DNA of 64,000 nucleotides from Streptobacillus moniliformis DSM 12112 (GTDB lineage Bacteria; Fusobacteriota; Fusobacteriia; Fusobacteriales; Leptotrichiaceae): NCBI RefSeq assembly GCF_000024565.1, contig NC_013515.1, positions 850,497 to 914,496 of the forward strand, read 5' to 3'. Shown piece by piece: positions 19,467 to 28,860 of this stretch (position 1 is its first letter; each line of letters starts with the position of its first letter). The notes under the pieces were generated by a model. It saw only the letters and a program-made list of their open reading frames with translations, ran no database searches and was not told where the DNA came from. The position numbers and the translations under genes were made by a program.

Positions 19467-20168
19467 CTAATGCTCCTTATTTAATTTCTCTATAGCCTGT
19501 TTTGCTGCAATTTTTTCTGCCATTTTCTTACTTTTTGCTACACCTTTACCATATAATCTTTCTTCAACTCTTACTTCTATTTCAAAAGTTTTATCATGAT
19601 CTGGTCCTATCTCACTTAATACAGTATAAATAGGTGTTACCTTATATTTTAATTGTGTAATTTCTTGCAATGCTGACTTATAATCTGAAACCCATTCTAT
19701 CTTATCTAAATTATTGATTTTAGATTCTAGTAATTTAAGTACAACATCTCTTGTTGTAGCATAATCTGAATCAAGATATATAGCTCCTACCATAGCTTCA
19801 AATACATCACCTAACACTGAATTTCTTTCTCTTCCACCTGACATATTTTCACCATTACTCAAAAAAATATAATTTCCTAAATTTAAATCTCTTGAAATAG
19901 TTGAAAATACTGTTTCACTAATAATTTGACTTTTTATTTTAGATAATTCTCCTTCATTACTTTTTAAATTATTTTTGTATATATACTCTGTTGTAATTAA
20001 ATCCATAACAGAATCACCTAAAAATTCTAATCTTTCATTATCCTTAATATTAGGAAAATTATGTTCATTTACATATGAACTATGAGTTAAGGCTTCTAAA
20101 AGTAGCTTTTTGTTTTTAAAAGTATAATTTATTTTGGACATTAATTTTTCTAAATCCATTTTTTTCAT
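19467..20168 (-). CDS. rnc: Ribonuclease III
   Basis: Cuts double-stranded RNA in rRNA processing and mRNA turnover. The N-terminal nuclease domain has the signature ERLEFLGDSVMDL and a second metal site at GDVFEAMVGAIYLD. The C-terminal double-stranded-RNA-binding domain ends SKKMAEKIAAKQAIEKL. The 233-residue length is typical. It starts one base after acpP; a second ATG three codons in (20159) is also possible, and neither has a strong ribosome site. Confidence 0.96.
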   Translation of the reverse strand: MKKMDLEKLMSKINYTFKNKKLLLEALTHSSYVNEHNFPNIKDNERLEFLGDSVMDLITTEYIYKNNLKSNEGELSKIKSQIISETVFSTISRDLNLGNYIFLSNGENMSGGRERNSVLGDVFEAMVGAIYLDSDYATTRDVVLKLLESKINNLDKIEWVSDYKSALQEITQLKYKVTPIYTVLSEIGPDHDKTFEIEVRVEERLYGKGVAKSKKMAEKIAAKQAIEKLNKEH

Positions 20169-20169
20169 A

Positions 20170-20400
20170 TTATTTTACTCTTTTCTCCTCAACAATTTTA
20201 ATTAAATCATTTACTGTTTTTATTTCTTTTATTTCTTCTTTTGTAACTTCAAATCCATATTTTTCTTCTATAGTCGAGGCTAATTCAATTAAATCTAATG
20301 AATCTGCACCGAAATCTTCAACTATTTTAGAATCAATCCTTATATTTTCACTTTCTATATCTAATTGATCTAATATTATTTCTTTAATTTCTTCAAACAT
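20170..20400 (-). CDS. acpP: Acyl carrier protein
   Basis: Carries growing fatty-acyl chains on a phosphopantetheine arm. The 76 residues are acidic, and the attachment Ser34 lies in the motif FGADSLDLIE. It is the first gene of acpP-rnc-coaD-radA-disA. No fatty-acid synthesis genes are next to it in the window. Confidence 0.97.
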   Translation of the reverse strand: MFEEIKEIILDQLDIESENIRIDSKIVEDFGADSLDLIELASTIEEKYGFEVTKEEIKEIKTVNDLIKIVEEKRVK

Positions 20401-20428
20401 ACCTTTTTCCTTTCAAGTTTAATACTTT

Positions 20429-20457
20429 ATTATATCATATTTTTACACTACATACAA
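20429..20457 (-). promoter_or_regulatory. Promoter of acpP-rnc-coaD-radA-disA
   Basis: TTGTAT (20452-20457), 17-bp spacer and a perfect TATAAT (20429-20434). The -35 box falls in the last codons of the HAD gene upstream. Confidence 0.7.
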
Positions 20458-21134
20458 TCATTTAAAATTTTTAAGATATCTTCAAAATTACTTGCAAAAT
20501 ATGTAGGTTTAACATTAGAATTATTTTCTTTTTTCATATAATTAAACCATATAGAATCAATACCATAATTATTTGCACCCAAAATATCTGCACTTAAACT
20601 ATCACCTATCATTAAGACTTCTTTTTTATTAAATCCTAAATCCTTTTCTATACTTTCAAAAAAATTTTTAGAAGGTTTACTACTTCCTATTTCTTGAGAA
20701 ATATATACTTTTTTAATATATTTTTTAATTTTTGAGTTATTTAACCTATTATTTTGTATTTCTTTTAAACCATTTGTTGCAGCATATATTTCATATTTTT
20801 TATATATTTTTTCTAAAAAATTACTTGCTCCTTTAATTTCTATGCCTTGTTTTCCAATTATTTTAGAATATTTTTCAGACATTTCTTTTCCATCTTTTTT
20901 TATTCCAAAACGATTAAAAACTAGAGAAAATCTAGTGTTAATTAATTCTTCACTACTAATTAAATTTTTTTCTAATTTTTCCCATAATTTCTTATTCTCC
21001 ATTTTATATATTTCTTTAAATTCCTCTATATTATCCACTCCCTCTTCAATCAAAAATTCATTTAATGCATTTTCTTCAGATTGATTAAAATCTAATAATG
21101 TATTATCTAAATCAAATAATAGTATTTTATACAT
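20448..21134 (-). CDS. HAD-family hydrolase, YjjG-like
   Basis: Probable cytoplasmic phosphatase. The 228 residues contain HAD motif I FDLDNTLLDF, motif II AATNG, and motifs III/IV with GSSKPSKNFFE and MIGDSLSADILGANNYGI. The layout resembles YjjG, a house-cleaning nucleotidase, but the substrate cannot be read from the sequence. It has an AAAGGAG ribosome site and lies just after the glgA terminator. Confidence 0.85.
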   Translation of the reverse strand: MYKILLFDLDNTLLDFNQSEENALNEFLIEEGVDNIEEFKEIYKMENKKLWEKLEKNLISSEELINTRFSLVFNRFGIKKDGKEMSEKYSKIIGKQGIEIKGASNFLEKIYKKYEIYAATNGLKEIQNNRLNNSKIKKYIKKVYISQEIGSSKPSKNFFESIEKDLGFNKKEVLMIGDSLSADILGANNYGIDSIWFNYMKKENNSNVKPTYFASNFEDILKILNDCM

Positions 21135-21154
21135 TTTTCTCCTTTACTTTAAAA

Positions 21155-21180
21155 ACACTCTCAATCGAAATTAAGAGTGT
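21155..21180 (-). terminator. Terminator after glgA
   Basis: ACACTCT (21155-21161) pairs with AGAGTGT (21174-21180); on the minus strand it is followed by a run of T (21150-21154). It separates glgC-glgA from the HAD gene. Confidence 0.8.
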
Positions 21181-21187
21181 CATTTTA

Positions 21188-22579
21188 TTATTGTGTTGTT
21201 TTTGCAATTTCATATAATTTTTCATATTCTCTTGCAGATCTGTCCCAAGAGTTATTAATCAACATATTTCTTTTTACAAGTTTATTCCAAACATCTTTTT
21301 TATCATAATATATATGTTCTGCATATCTTATTGTATTTAACATATCATCTGCATTGAAATTTGCAAACGAAAATCCATTACCTTCATCATTATATTCATT
21401 ATATGCTATAACTGTATCTCTAAGTCCTCCTGTTTCTCTAACTAGAGGTATAGTTCCATATCTCATAGCTATCATTTGCGATAGACCACATGGTTCATAT
21501 CTTGAAGGCATTAGGAACATATCAGCTCCAGCGTATAATAAATCAGCTATTTCTTCAGAATATCCTATATATGCTTTAAATTTTTCAGGATATTTATATT
21601 CAAGATATTTATAATAGTCTTCATAATATTTTGAACCTGAACCAAGTATTACAAATTGAACTGCATCATGTTTTAATATCTCTTCTATTCTTGAAGATAA
21701 TAAATCTAATCCTTTTCCTTCAACTAACCTTGAAATCAATATGATAAATAAAGTGTCATCTTGTTTAAAATCAAATATTTCTTGAATTTTTCTTTTATTT
21801 AATAGTTTTTTATCTAGGTTTTCAACATCAAAATTAGTAATTTTATTATTAGTCATAGGATTATATATTTCATAATCTATTCCATTTAAAATTCCATATA
21901 TTTGTTTATATGATGTTAACCATTCTAATCCTTCAGCAAAATACGGGTATTTTATTTCTTCAGCATAGCTAGGACTTACAGTATTAATAATATCTGCAAA
22001 AGATATTCCTATTTCCATGAAATTTAAAAAACTACTTTCTCTCTTATATCCCAATTTATCAAATGAATAGTCATTAAATCTTCCTTGATACATTAAATTA
22101 TGTATAGTAAAGACTACTCTCATATCCCAATAATATGGATCATGTTTATATCTATTCTTTAAAAAATATGGTAAAGGTCCAGTCTGCCAATCATTACAAT
22201 GTATAATGTCTACTTGTAATCCTATATTTTTTAAAAAAATTAATGTAGCTTCACAAAAAAGTGCGTATTGATAATCTTCATCTAAATCACCATATACTCT
22301 TCCTCTTTCATAAAAATTTCTATTTTCTATAAAATAATAGTTAATCTTCTCTTCCCCATTATATTTAACTAAATTAAATATTTCTCCATTTATCTCAGTA
22401 GTACTTACAAAATCCATTTTTTCTAAATATTTTAAAGGAATTTTATCATATTTAGGCATAATAACTGTAACATTATGTCCCAATTTTTCCATTTTTTTAG
22501 GCAATGCTTGTAATACATCTGCAAGACCACCTGTTTTAAAAAAAGGATATACTTCTGATGATACATATACGATTTTCAT
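21188..22579 (-). CDS. glgA: Glycogen synthase
   Basis: GT5-family enzyme that adds glucose from ADP-glucose to glycogen. The N-terminus has the ADP-glucose-binding motif KTGGLADVLQALP; the C-terminal domain has MPSRYEPCGLSQMIAMRYGTIPLVRETGGLRDTV in parts, typical of bacterial GlgA. The 463-residue length is close to the usual 475. It follows glgC by 14 nt. No branching enzyme gene (glgB) or glgD is in the window. Confidence 0.96.
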   Translation of the reverse strand: MKIVYVSSEVYPFFKTGGLADVLQALPKKMEKLGHNVTVIMPKYDKIPLKYLEKMDFVSTTEINGEIFNLVKYNGEEKINYYFIENRNFYERGRVYGDLDEDYQYALFCEATLIFLKNIGLQVDIIHCNDWQTGPLPYFLKNRYKHDPYYWDMRVVFTIHNLMYQGRFNDYSFDKLGYKRESSFLNFMEIGISFADIINTVSPSYAEEIKYPYFAEGLEWLTSYKQIYGILNGIDYEIYNPMTNNKITNFDVENLDKKLLNKRKIQEIFDFKQDDTLFIILISRLVEGKGLDLLSSRIEEILKHDAVQFVILGSGSKYYEDYYKYLEYKYPEKFKAYIGYSEEIADLLYAGADMFLMPSRYEPCGLSQMIAMRYGTIPLVRETGGLRDTVIAYNEYNDEGNGFSFANFNADDMLNTIRYAEHIYYDKKDVWNKLVKRNMLINNSWDRSAREYEKLYEIAKTTQ

Positions 22580-22593
22580 ATAACTCCTATTCT

Positions 22594-23847
22594 TTATTTC
22601 TTAATAGTTTCTCCACTATGTATATAATTACCTTCATTTAACATATGAACTTTCGAAAAAATTCTAACATTTCTTTCAACTATTGTACTATTTCCTAATT
22701 TAGAATTTTTTCCTATTACACTAATTCCCTTAGATAATAAATCTGGTTTTTCAATATTTGCAGTATAATCATCACCATGTCCTATTAATGAATTTTTACC
22801 TATATAAACATTTTTATCTAATATAACTGTGTCTAAATGTGTATTTTCATCTATGTATGTATTAGAAAATATGATACTATTTCTAACTGTAGCTCCCTTT
22901 CTAATAGTAACTCCTGGTCCTAAAACTGAATTTTCAACTCTACCTTCAATTTTACATCCATTACAAATAAGTGAATTTAATACACTTCCTGTAACACCTA
23001 TTCTTACAGGTGCCATATCCTCACTTCTTGTATAAATCTTCCAATTAGGATCATATAGATTTATACCTATTTCTTCAGATTTTTTAATTAAATCTAAATT
23101 TGCTTCTAAATATGAATCGTATGTTCCTACATCCATCCAATAAGAATCATAGTAATGTACGAATACTCCTCTTTGATCTTCTATTAGTTTAGGTATTATA
23201 TGTTTACCGAAATCTAAATCAGGTATATTACTTTCTTCAATATATTTAACTAAAGTTTCAGTATTAAATATATAAATACCCATTGAAGCAAAATTACTCT
23301 TAGGATGCTCTGGTTTTTCTTCAAAACTTAATATTTTACGATTTTCATCTACTTCAAAGATACCAAATCTTGAAGCTTCTTCATAAGGGACATTAATTGC
23401 AGCTATAGTTAATTCTGCATTATTTTTTTTGTGTTCTTCTAACATCCATAAATAATTCATCTTATATATGTGATCTCCTGATAAAATTAAAACATATTTA
23501 GGTGCTTTATTTTTAATAAATGCTAAATTTTGTCTTATTGCATCAGCAGTTCCCTCATACCACGATTGACCCTTTAAAGTTTCATGTGGTTGTAATAATG
23601 TAATGCTAGAATCTCTCCTATCAAAATCCCATGGTTTACCTGAACCTATATGCTCATTTAATGATAAAGGTAAATATTGTGTTAACAAAGCAACATCATA
23701 TATGCCCGAATTAGAACAATTACTTAGTGTAAAATCTATTATTCTAAATTTACCAGCAAATGGAACACTTGGTTTAACTCTTTCTTCTGAAAGAATATCC
23801 AGCCTAGATCCACGTCCACCAGCTAAAATCATTGCCAATACTTCCAT
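22594..23847 (-). CDS. glgC: Glucose-1-phosphate adenylyltransferase
   Basis: Makes ADP-glucose, the committed step of glycogen synthesis. The 417 residues include the nucleotide-binding motif LAGGRGSRL, the substrate region [18 protein letters not shown], and a C-terminal left-handed beta-helix that normally carries allosteric control. The ATG at 23847 is 10 nt after AAAGGA; the GTG three codons upstream is too close to that site. It has its own promoter. Confidence 0.95.
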   Translation of the reverse strand: MEVLAMILAGGRGSRLDILSEERVKPSVPFAGKFRIIDFTLSNCSNSGIYDVALLTQYLPLSLNEHIGSGKPWDFDRRDSSITLLQPHETLKGQSWYEGTADAIRQNLAFIKNKAPKYVLILSGDHIYKMNYLWMLEEHKKNNAELTIAAINVPYEEASRFGIFEVDENRKILSFEEKPEHPKSNFASMGIYIFNTETLVKYIEESNIPDLDFGKHIIPKLIEDQRGVFVHYYDSYWMDVGTYDSYLEANLDLIKKSEEIGINLYDPNWKIYTRSEDMAPVRIGVTGSVLNSLICNGCKIEGRVENSVLGPGVTIRKGATVRNSIIFSNTYIDENTHLDTVILDKNVYIGKNSLIGHGDDYTANIEKPDLLSKGISVIGKNSKLGNSTIVERNVRIFSKVHMLNEGNYIHSGETIKK

Positions 23848-23878
23848 AACTTTCACATCCTTTATTTATATATATTAA

Positions 23879-23906
23879 ATTATAGCTTAAATTAACGAAA
23901 AGTCAA
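23879..23906 (-). promoter_or_regulatory. Promoter of glgC-glgA
   Basis: TTGACT (23901-23906), 16-bp spacer and a perfect TATAAT (23879-23884) on the minus strand, between the miaB terminator and glgC. Confidence 0.75.
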
Positions 23907-23942
23907 ATTATATTATATTTATTTTAAAAATTTAGAAATATA

Positions 23943-23983
23943 AAAAGGGTATTTTACACAACAATTTGTGTTTTTACCCTTTT
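23943..23983 (-). terminator. Terminator after miaB
   Basis: Long hairpin: AAAAGGGTA (23943-23951) with TACCCTTTT (23975-23983), plus an inner ACACAA/TTGTGT stem. The 3' arm ends in T on both strands, so it works in the miaB direction and possibly both. Confidence 0.85.
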
Positions 23984-23988
23984 AAATA

Positions 23989-25305
23989 CTAATTATTTAC
24001 TATTTCACCATATAAGGTCCAAGTTTTACATTCATTTATTTTTACATTAACAAAACGACCTCTGTATAATTTAGCATCACCGCTAAATAATACTACCTTA
24101 TTAGTTGAAGTTCTACCTGTAAGAATTTCTTTATTCTTTTTACTAGGTCCTTCAACTAAAACTCTCATTACTTTTCCAAGATATTTTACACTTTCTTTAT
24201 ATGCACGTCTATCTTGTAAATTATTTAATTTTTGTAATCTTTCTTTTTTTATTTCTTCTGAAACTTGTTCATCCATAATAGCTGCTCTAGTTCCTCTTCT
24301 AATTGAATACATAAAAATATATGCATTTTCAAATCCTACTTTTTCTACTACATCTAATGTATCTTTAAAATCTTCATCAGTTTCTCCAGGGAATCCTACT
24401 ATAATATCTGTAGTTAAAGAAGCTTCTGGTATTCTTTCTTTTATTTTATAAGCTAGGTCTAAAAATTGTTCTTTAGTATATCCTCTTATCATTTTTTTAA
24501 GTATTTTAGTTGAACCTGATTGTAAAGGCATATGTATACATCTTGCTATTTTTTCGTTTCTTGCTATTACATCTATAACATCATCTGTAAAGTCTTTCGG
24601 ATGAGGTGATGTAAATCTTAATATGTAATCTCCTTCTATTTTACAGATTTCATCAAGTAATTTTGCAAAAGTATCTCCATTTTTAAATTTCTTGCCATAT
24701 GCATTAACATTTTGTCCAAGTAATACTATTTCTTTAGCACCTTTTTTTAAATAATGTCTAACATCAGATAAAATATCTTCCATAGGAACTGATCTTTCTT
24801 TACCTCTTACATAAGGAACTATACAAAAACTACAACGCTTATCACAACCATAGCTTATTGATATTGAAGCAGTTTTATCACTTCCAAAATCAGCATCTAA
24901 TCTTGGTGGTAATTCATCTTCATTGTCTGTATATACTTCATGTTCACTTTCATGTTTTAAAATTTTTTCAATGGCATCAGGTATACGACCTATATTTTGA
25001 TTTCCCATTACTATGTCTATCATAGGGAATTTTTTTATAAGCTCAAATCCTGCCTCTTGAGCAAAACATCCTGTAATTCCTATTACTGTCCCTTTATTTT
25101 TCTTTAATTCTATCAATTCACCAAGTTTACCAAATATTTGTGTAGCTGCACCTTCTCTTACTGTACATGTATTTAAAAATACTGCATCACAATCATCAAT
25201 TTCATCTACTACTTGATATCCCATGTTTTGAAATATTTTTTTAATTTTGGCACTTTCATTTACATTCATCTGACAACCATATGTAATCACCGTTGCTTTT
25301 TTCAT
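23989..25305 (-). CDS. miaB: tRNA-2-methylthio-N6-dimethylallyladenosine synthase MiaB
   Basis: Radical-SAM enzyme that adds a methylthio group to position 37 of tRNAs reading UNN codons. The N-terminal domain has Cys11 (YGCQMN) and two further cluster ligands (NTCTVREGA, GITGCFAQE). The radical-SAM CxxxCxxC site is CDKRCSFC, and a C-terminal TRAM domain contains GRTSTNKVV. The 438-residue length is normal. It follows the FNT gene by 11 nt. Confidence 0.95.
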   Translation of the reverse strand: MKKATVITYGCQMNVNESAKIKKIFQNMGYQVVDEIDDCDAVFLNTCTVREGAATQIFGKLGELIELKKNKGTVIGITGCFAQEAGFELIKKFPMIDIVMGNQNIGRIPDAIEKILKHESEHEVYTDNEDELPPRLDADFGSDKTASISISYGCDKRCSFCIVPYVRGKERSVPMEDILSDVRHYLKKGAKEIVLLGQNVNAYGKKFKNGDTFAKLLDEICKIEGDYILRFTSPHPKDFTDDVIDVIARNEKIARCIHMPLQSGSTKILKKMIRGYTKEQFLDLAYKIKERIPEASLTTDIIVGFPGETDEDFKDTLDVVEKVGFENAYIFMYSIRRGTRAAIMDEQVSEEIKKERLQKLNNLQDRRAYKESVKYLGKVMRVLVEGPSKKNKEILTGRTSTNKVVLFSGDAKLYRGRFVNVKINECKTWTLYGEIVNN

Positions 25306-25316
25306 AAAATCAACTC

Positions 25317-26075
25317 CTAATCTTTATTGCAATACCATAATGTTAGTCCTATAACTATTCCACCACCAATAAAATTACCTATAGTAACAAATATGAAATT
25401 ATATGTTACATTTAAAATTGTAATCCCTTCTAAACCATGCATTAAAGCTAAGGGTAAATAAAGCATATTTGCTACAACGTGATCATAACCTAAAATTATA
25501 AATAACATTATTGGAAACCAAATACCAAATAATTTTGATATTCCATCTTTTGCAATATATCCAAGTAAACTAGCTCCACAAACTAATACATTACACAAAA
25601 TACCTTTTAATATTAAATCATATGCATTTGCATGTACTTTATGTGCAGATAAATTAGATAAAAAGGTAATACCTGCATTACTTAAAGTATGTGTTTCATA
25701 TGAAATATATGCTATTATTATTGAACCTATTAGATTGAAAATCCAAACTATAGATAATATTTTAAGCATTTTTAATATACTTATCTTATTTTCTACATAA
25801 CCTAAAGTCATCATACAATTACTTGTGAATAATTCTAAGCCAAGAAGTACTATCATAATTAATCCTACAGGGAATACAGATGCTCCAAAAAATTTTGCAA
25901 TACCAGCATTTGTTTCAATTAAATTTGCCACTGTAATTATATTACCAACTGATCCAAATGCAATAAACATTCCTCCTAACATTGACAATAAAGCAAGTTT
26001 AGTAAATGGCTTTTTCATTCTCTTTTCTGTAGCATGTACAACATATTCCATTAATTCTTTTTGTGTCTTTAACAT
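25317..26075 (-). CDS. Formate/nitrite transporter (FNT) family channel
   Basis: Pentameric anion channel family that moves formate, nitrite, lactate or hydrosulfide. The six hydrophobic segments and the motifs GGMFIAFGSVGN, LELFTSNCMM and YDHVVANMLY fit the family; the exact substrate is unknown. In a fermenting organism formate is plausible. The start is unclear. The first in-frame ATG is at 26075 with no ribosome site. An AAAGGAG at about 26103-26109 leads to ATG-ATG-TAA in another frame, and upstream extension of the frame runs back into the promoter. Codons before 26075 (VNHIINT) may be coding from a non-standard start. Confidence 0.82.
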   Translation of the reverse strand: MLKTQKELMEYVVHATEKRMKKPFTKLALLSMLGGMFIAFGSVGNIITVANLIETNAGIAKFFGASVFPVGLIMIVLLGLELFTSNCMMTLGYVENKISILKMLKILSIVWIFNLIGSIIIAYISYETHTLSNAGITFLSNLSAHKVHANAYDLILKGILCNVLVCGASLLGYIAKDGISKLFGIWFPIMLFIILGYDHVVANMLYLPLALMHGLEGITILNVTYNFIFVTIGNFIGGGIVIGLTLWYCNKD

Positions 26076-26127
26076 AGTATTGATAATATGATTTACATCA
26101 TATTCTCCTTTCTTTTTATTCAAAATA

Positions 26128-26156
26128 AATATATCACAAAAGAAAATAAAATTCAA
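26128..26156 (-). promoter_or_regulatory. Promoter of the FNT gene and miaB
   Basis: TTGAAT (26151-26156), 17-bp spacer and TATATT (26128-26133) on the minus strand. Because transcription should begin near 26120, reading frames extending above this are not translated. Confidence 0.6.
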
Positions 26157-26180
26157 CAATATATATCATATTGTAAAAAA

Positions 26181-26200
26181 CATCAATAAAAATATTGATG
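26181..26200 (-). terminator. Terminator after xth
   Basis: CATCAATA (26181-26188) pairs with TATTGATG (26193-26200) around a four-base loop, followed on the minus strand by six T. Confidence 0.85.
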
Positions 26201-26203
26201 CTT

Positions 26204-26959
26204 TTAATTAATATATAATACGACAGGGCAATGATCTGAGCCTTCAACTTTATCATGAATCTCTGCATCAACTAATCTGTCTTTTAATGAACTTGAAACA
26301 CAGAAATAATCTATTCTCCACCCTGTGTTATTTTTTCTTGCATTACCTCTATAAGACCACCAAGAATATGCATGTATTTTATCTGGATAAAAATATCTGA
26401 AAGTGTCTATAAATCCATTTTCAATAAGTTCTGTAAACTTATTTCTTTCCTCTATTGTAAATCCTGCACTTCTAGTATTACTTTTAGGATTTTTTAAATC
26501 TATTTCTTTATGTGCTACATTTAAATCTCCACAAACTATAACTGGTTTTTTTTCTTCTAATTTTTTTAAATAACTTCTAAATTCATCTTCCCATATCATA
26601 CGATAATCTAATCTTTCTAGCTCATTTTTAGAATTTGGAGTATAAACTGTAACAAAATAGTAATCTTCAAATTCTGCTGTAATAACTCTACCTTCTTTAT
26701 CATGTTCTTCAATTCCTATACCATAACTAACAGATATAGGTTCTACATCAGTAAATATCGCAGTTCCAGAATATCCTTTTTTTTCAGCATAGTTATAATA
26801 TGTATAATAACCTTCTAATTCTAAATCTAATTGACCTTCACTCATTTTTATTTCTTGTAAACCAATTATATTTGGCTTTTGTTCGTTAAAATAGTCTAAA
26901 AATCCTTTTTTTATACAAGCCCTTAAACCATTAACATTCCATGAAATATATTTTTTCAT
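26204..26959 (-). CDS. xth: Exodeoxyribonuclease III (AP endonuclease)
   Basis: Repairs abasic sites and trims 3' ends. The 251 residues show all exonuclease-III motifs: WNVNGLRA at the start, the metal ligand Glu in [31 protein letters not shown] and the C-terminal GSDHCPV with the catalytic His. It has its own promoter and terminator, so it is a single-gene unit. Confidence 0.96.
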   Translation of the reverse strand: MKKYISWNVNGLRACIKKGFLDYFNEQKPNIIGLQEIKMSEGQLDLELEGYYTYYNYAEKKGYSGTAIFTDVEPISVSYGIGIEEHDKEGRVITAEFEDYYFVTVYTPNSKNELERLDYRMIWEDEFRSYLKKLEEKKPVIVCGDLNVAHKEIDLKNPKSNTRSAGFTIEERNKFTELIENGFIDTFRYFYPDKIHAYSWWSYRGNARKNNTGWRIDYFCVSSSLKDRLVDAEIHDKVEGSDHCPVVLYIN

Positions 26960-26986
26960 TTTTCACCTCTTTAAATTATATGTATA

Positions 26987-27015
26987 ATTATACTTTATTT
27001 ATAGAAATATATCAA
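26987..27015 (-). promoter_or_regulatory. Promoter of xth
   Basis: TTGATA (27010-27015), 17-bp spacer and a perfect TATAAT (26987-26992). Just upstream, a short hairpin near 27026-27039 (AGGA...TCCT) followed by TTTTATTTTT could be a weak terminator for ftsL. Confidence 0.7.
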
Positions 27016-27080
27016 ATAAAAATAAAAGGACTAACTCCTGCATTATATAGAAATCAATCCTCAGATATAATTTAAATTAA

Positions 27081-27416
27081 TTATTTTATATATTTTACAT
27101 CTTCATTATATATAAATCCTAATTCTTTACTTTCTTTTTGAATTTTTATTACATTTGACATCGCCATTAATTCTGATTTAATAGAATCTATTTCTTTTTC
27201 TACTCTTTCTATTCCTTTTATATTTGCATAATTTTCACGAGCTATATTAGTTAAATTAAATTCTGTAACTATACTGACTAAAGCTACAGCTATTAATGGT
27301 AACATAAATAAAGTTAGCTTAAAAAATGCTACCTTTTCTAAATTAGCTCTTAATTTTCTTATTCTTCTTAAATTTATTATACCTTCACTTCTTCTTAAAG
27401 TTCTTTCTCTTCTCAT
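27081..27416 (-). CDS. ftsL: FtsL-like small cell-division membrane protein
   Basis: 111 residues: a basic N-terminus (MRRERTLRRSEG), one membrane segment at about 32-50 (KLTLFMLPLIAVALVSIV) and a C-terminal heptad-like coiled coil. This is the layout of FtsL/DivIC. The sequence is too diverged to decide by motif, so the name rests on its position directly after rsmH (start shares one base with the rsmH stop), as in other dcw clusters. No penicillin-binding protein gene follows, which is unusual. Confidence 0.7.
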   Translation of the reverse strand: MRRERTLRRSEGIINLRRIRKLRANLEKVAFFKLTLFMLPLIAVALVSIVTEFNLTNIARENYANIKGIERVEKEIDSIKSELMAMSNVIKIQKESKELGFIYNEDVKYIK

Positions 27417-28345
27417 TATTTATCTCCTTTAATAAACACTCTTAATTTTGCCGAATGAGCCCTGTTATTTGCTTCTAATTCTTTTTCTTTTGAAACTATA
27501 GGCTTTCTTGTTAATACTTTACCCTTTGATTTATTTCCACATTTACATATAGGTAAATCATATGGACATGTACAAGGATTTTCATATTTTCTAAATTTTT
27601 CTTTTACAATTCTATCTTCTAAAGAATGAAATGTAATTACTAATAATCTCCCACCTGGATTTAATAATTCAATAGATTTATCCAATGCTTTTTCAAGCAC
27701 TTCTAATTCTCTATTTACATATATTCTTATTGCTTGAAATGTTCTTTTTGCAGGATGTTTTTTCATACTTTTACCTATTGCTTTTATAACTATATCGGCA
27801 AGTTCTATTGTTGTTTCTATACTTTTATTTTTTCTATATTCTACTATATATTTAGCTATTCTTCTTGATTTTGGTTCTTCTCCATATTTATATAATATAT
27901 CAGCTATTTCTTCTTCTTTATAATTATTTATTACTTCATATGCACTAAGCTTTTGACTTTCATCCATACGCATATCAAGTTTTGCTTCTTTTCTATAAGA
28001 AAATCCTCTTTTATCATCATCTAATTGTTTTGAAGACACTCCTATATCCATTAATATTCTATCAACCTTATCAAAGCCTGCTAAATAAGCTACTATATCA
28101 AGATTTTCAAAGTTATTCTTAAATATACTGACCTTATTTCCAAATTTTTTTAATCTTTCACTTGCATATTTAATTGCATTCTCATCTTGGTCTATAGCGA
28201 TAAGTTTTGAATTATCAGTAGAATTTGATAAAATACCTTCACTATGTCCTCCTCCACCAAGTGTGCAATCCATATATATTAAATCTTTCTTATCTATGAT
28301 ATTTTCTAAAACTTCATCGTATAGTACTGGCAAATGATATTCCAT
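27416..28345 (-). CDS. rsmH: 16S rRNA (cytosine-1402-N4)-methyltransferase RsmH
   Basis: S-adenosylmethionine-dependent methyltransferase (MraW) acting on the decoding centre of 16S rRNA. The 309 residues contain MDCTLGGGGHSEGIL (cofactor site), MDIGVSSKQLDD, AKRTFQAIRIYVNRE and ITFHSLEDRIVK, all diagnostic. The start lies 17 nt after mraZ. Confidence 0.96.
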   Translation of the reverse strand: MEYHLPVLYDEVLENIIDKKDLIYMDCTLGGGGHSEGILSNSTDNSKLIAIDQDENAIKYASERLKKFGNKVSIFKNNFENLDIVAYLAGFDKVDRILMDIGVSSKQLDDDKRGFSYRKEAKLDMRMDESQKLSAYEVINNYKEEEIADILYKYGEEPKSRRIAKYIVEYRKNKSIETTIELADIVIKAIGKSMKKHPAKRTFQAIRIYVNRELEVLEKALDKSIELLNPGGRLLVITFHSLEDRIVKEKFRKYENPCTCPYDLPICKCGNKSKGKVLTRKPIVSKEKELEANNRAHSAKLRVFIKGDK

Positions 28346-28362
28346 TTTATACCGTTCCTTTC

Positions 28363-28788
28363 TTAGAAGTCTATATCTATTTCTTCCATTATTTCGTTTA
28401 TATCTTCATCTTCTCTATAAATATCTAATTTTTCGCTATCCCATATTTCTATTTTATTTCCCATACCTATTACTGTGGCTTTTTTTGATAATTCGGCATA
28501 TTTTTTTAAAGTTGATGTAACTGTAAGTCTTCCATGGCTATCTAGTTCTATTTCTTGTGCAGATCCTATAATAAATCTTTTAAACTTAGTCGCTTTTTCA
28601 TCTGTTTGTCTAACTTTAGATAATTTTTGTACAATCTCTTCCCAATTTTCAAGATTATATAAATCAATTTGTCCATTTACACCTTTAGTGATATAAAAAT
28701 TTTCTTCATTTAATAATTCTCTAAATTTAGCAGGCAACATTAAACGACCTTTAGTATCAACACTACAACTATATTCACCAATAAACAT
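28363..28788 (-). CDS. mraZ: Transcriptional regulator MraZ
   Basis: AbrB-like DNA-binding protein that controls its own division operon. The 141 residues hold two repeats of the DxxxR fold: SVDTKGRLMLPAKFRE at the start and ELDSHGRLTVTSTLKKYA later. It has a strong AAAGGAGG ribosome site. Upstream are the tandem MraZ boxes described separately, so self-regulation is very likely. Confidence 0.95.
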   Translation of the reverse strand: MFIGEYSCSVDTKGRLMLPAKFRELLNEENFYITKGVNGQIDLYNLENWEEIVQKLSKVRQTDEKATKFKRFIIGSAQEIELDSHGRLTVTSTLKKYAELSKKATVIGMGNKIEIWDSEKLDIYREDEDINEIMEEIDIDF

Positions 28789-28816
28789 ACCTTACACCTC
28801 CTTTTTCAAAAAGTTA

Positions 28817-28860
28817 CCACTTTCAACCACTTTTTACCACCTTTTACTAGTTTATACCAC
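28817..28860 (-). promoter_or_regulatory. MraZ operator: four GTGG boxes on a 10-bp grid
   Basis: On the minus strand GTGG occurs at 28817-28820, 28827-28830, 28837-28840 and 28857-28860, each exactly 10 bp apart apart from one skipped slot at 28847-28850. The two nearest the gene are preceded by AAA. This matches the repeated AAAGTGG or TGGG boxes known to bind MraZ in mollicutes and E. coli. The boxes flank and overlap the -10 region. Confidence 0.8.

Noticed and set aside
26076-26159. Upstream extension of the FNT gene to 26159
   Set aside because: It would read through a good promoter (26128-26156) and start at TTG with no ribosome site.
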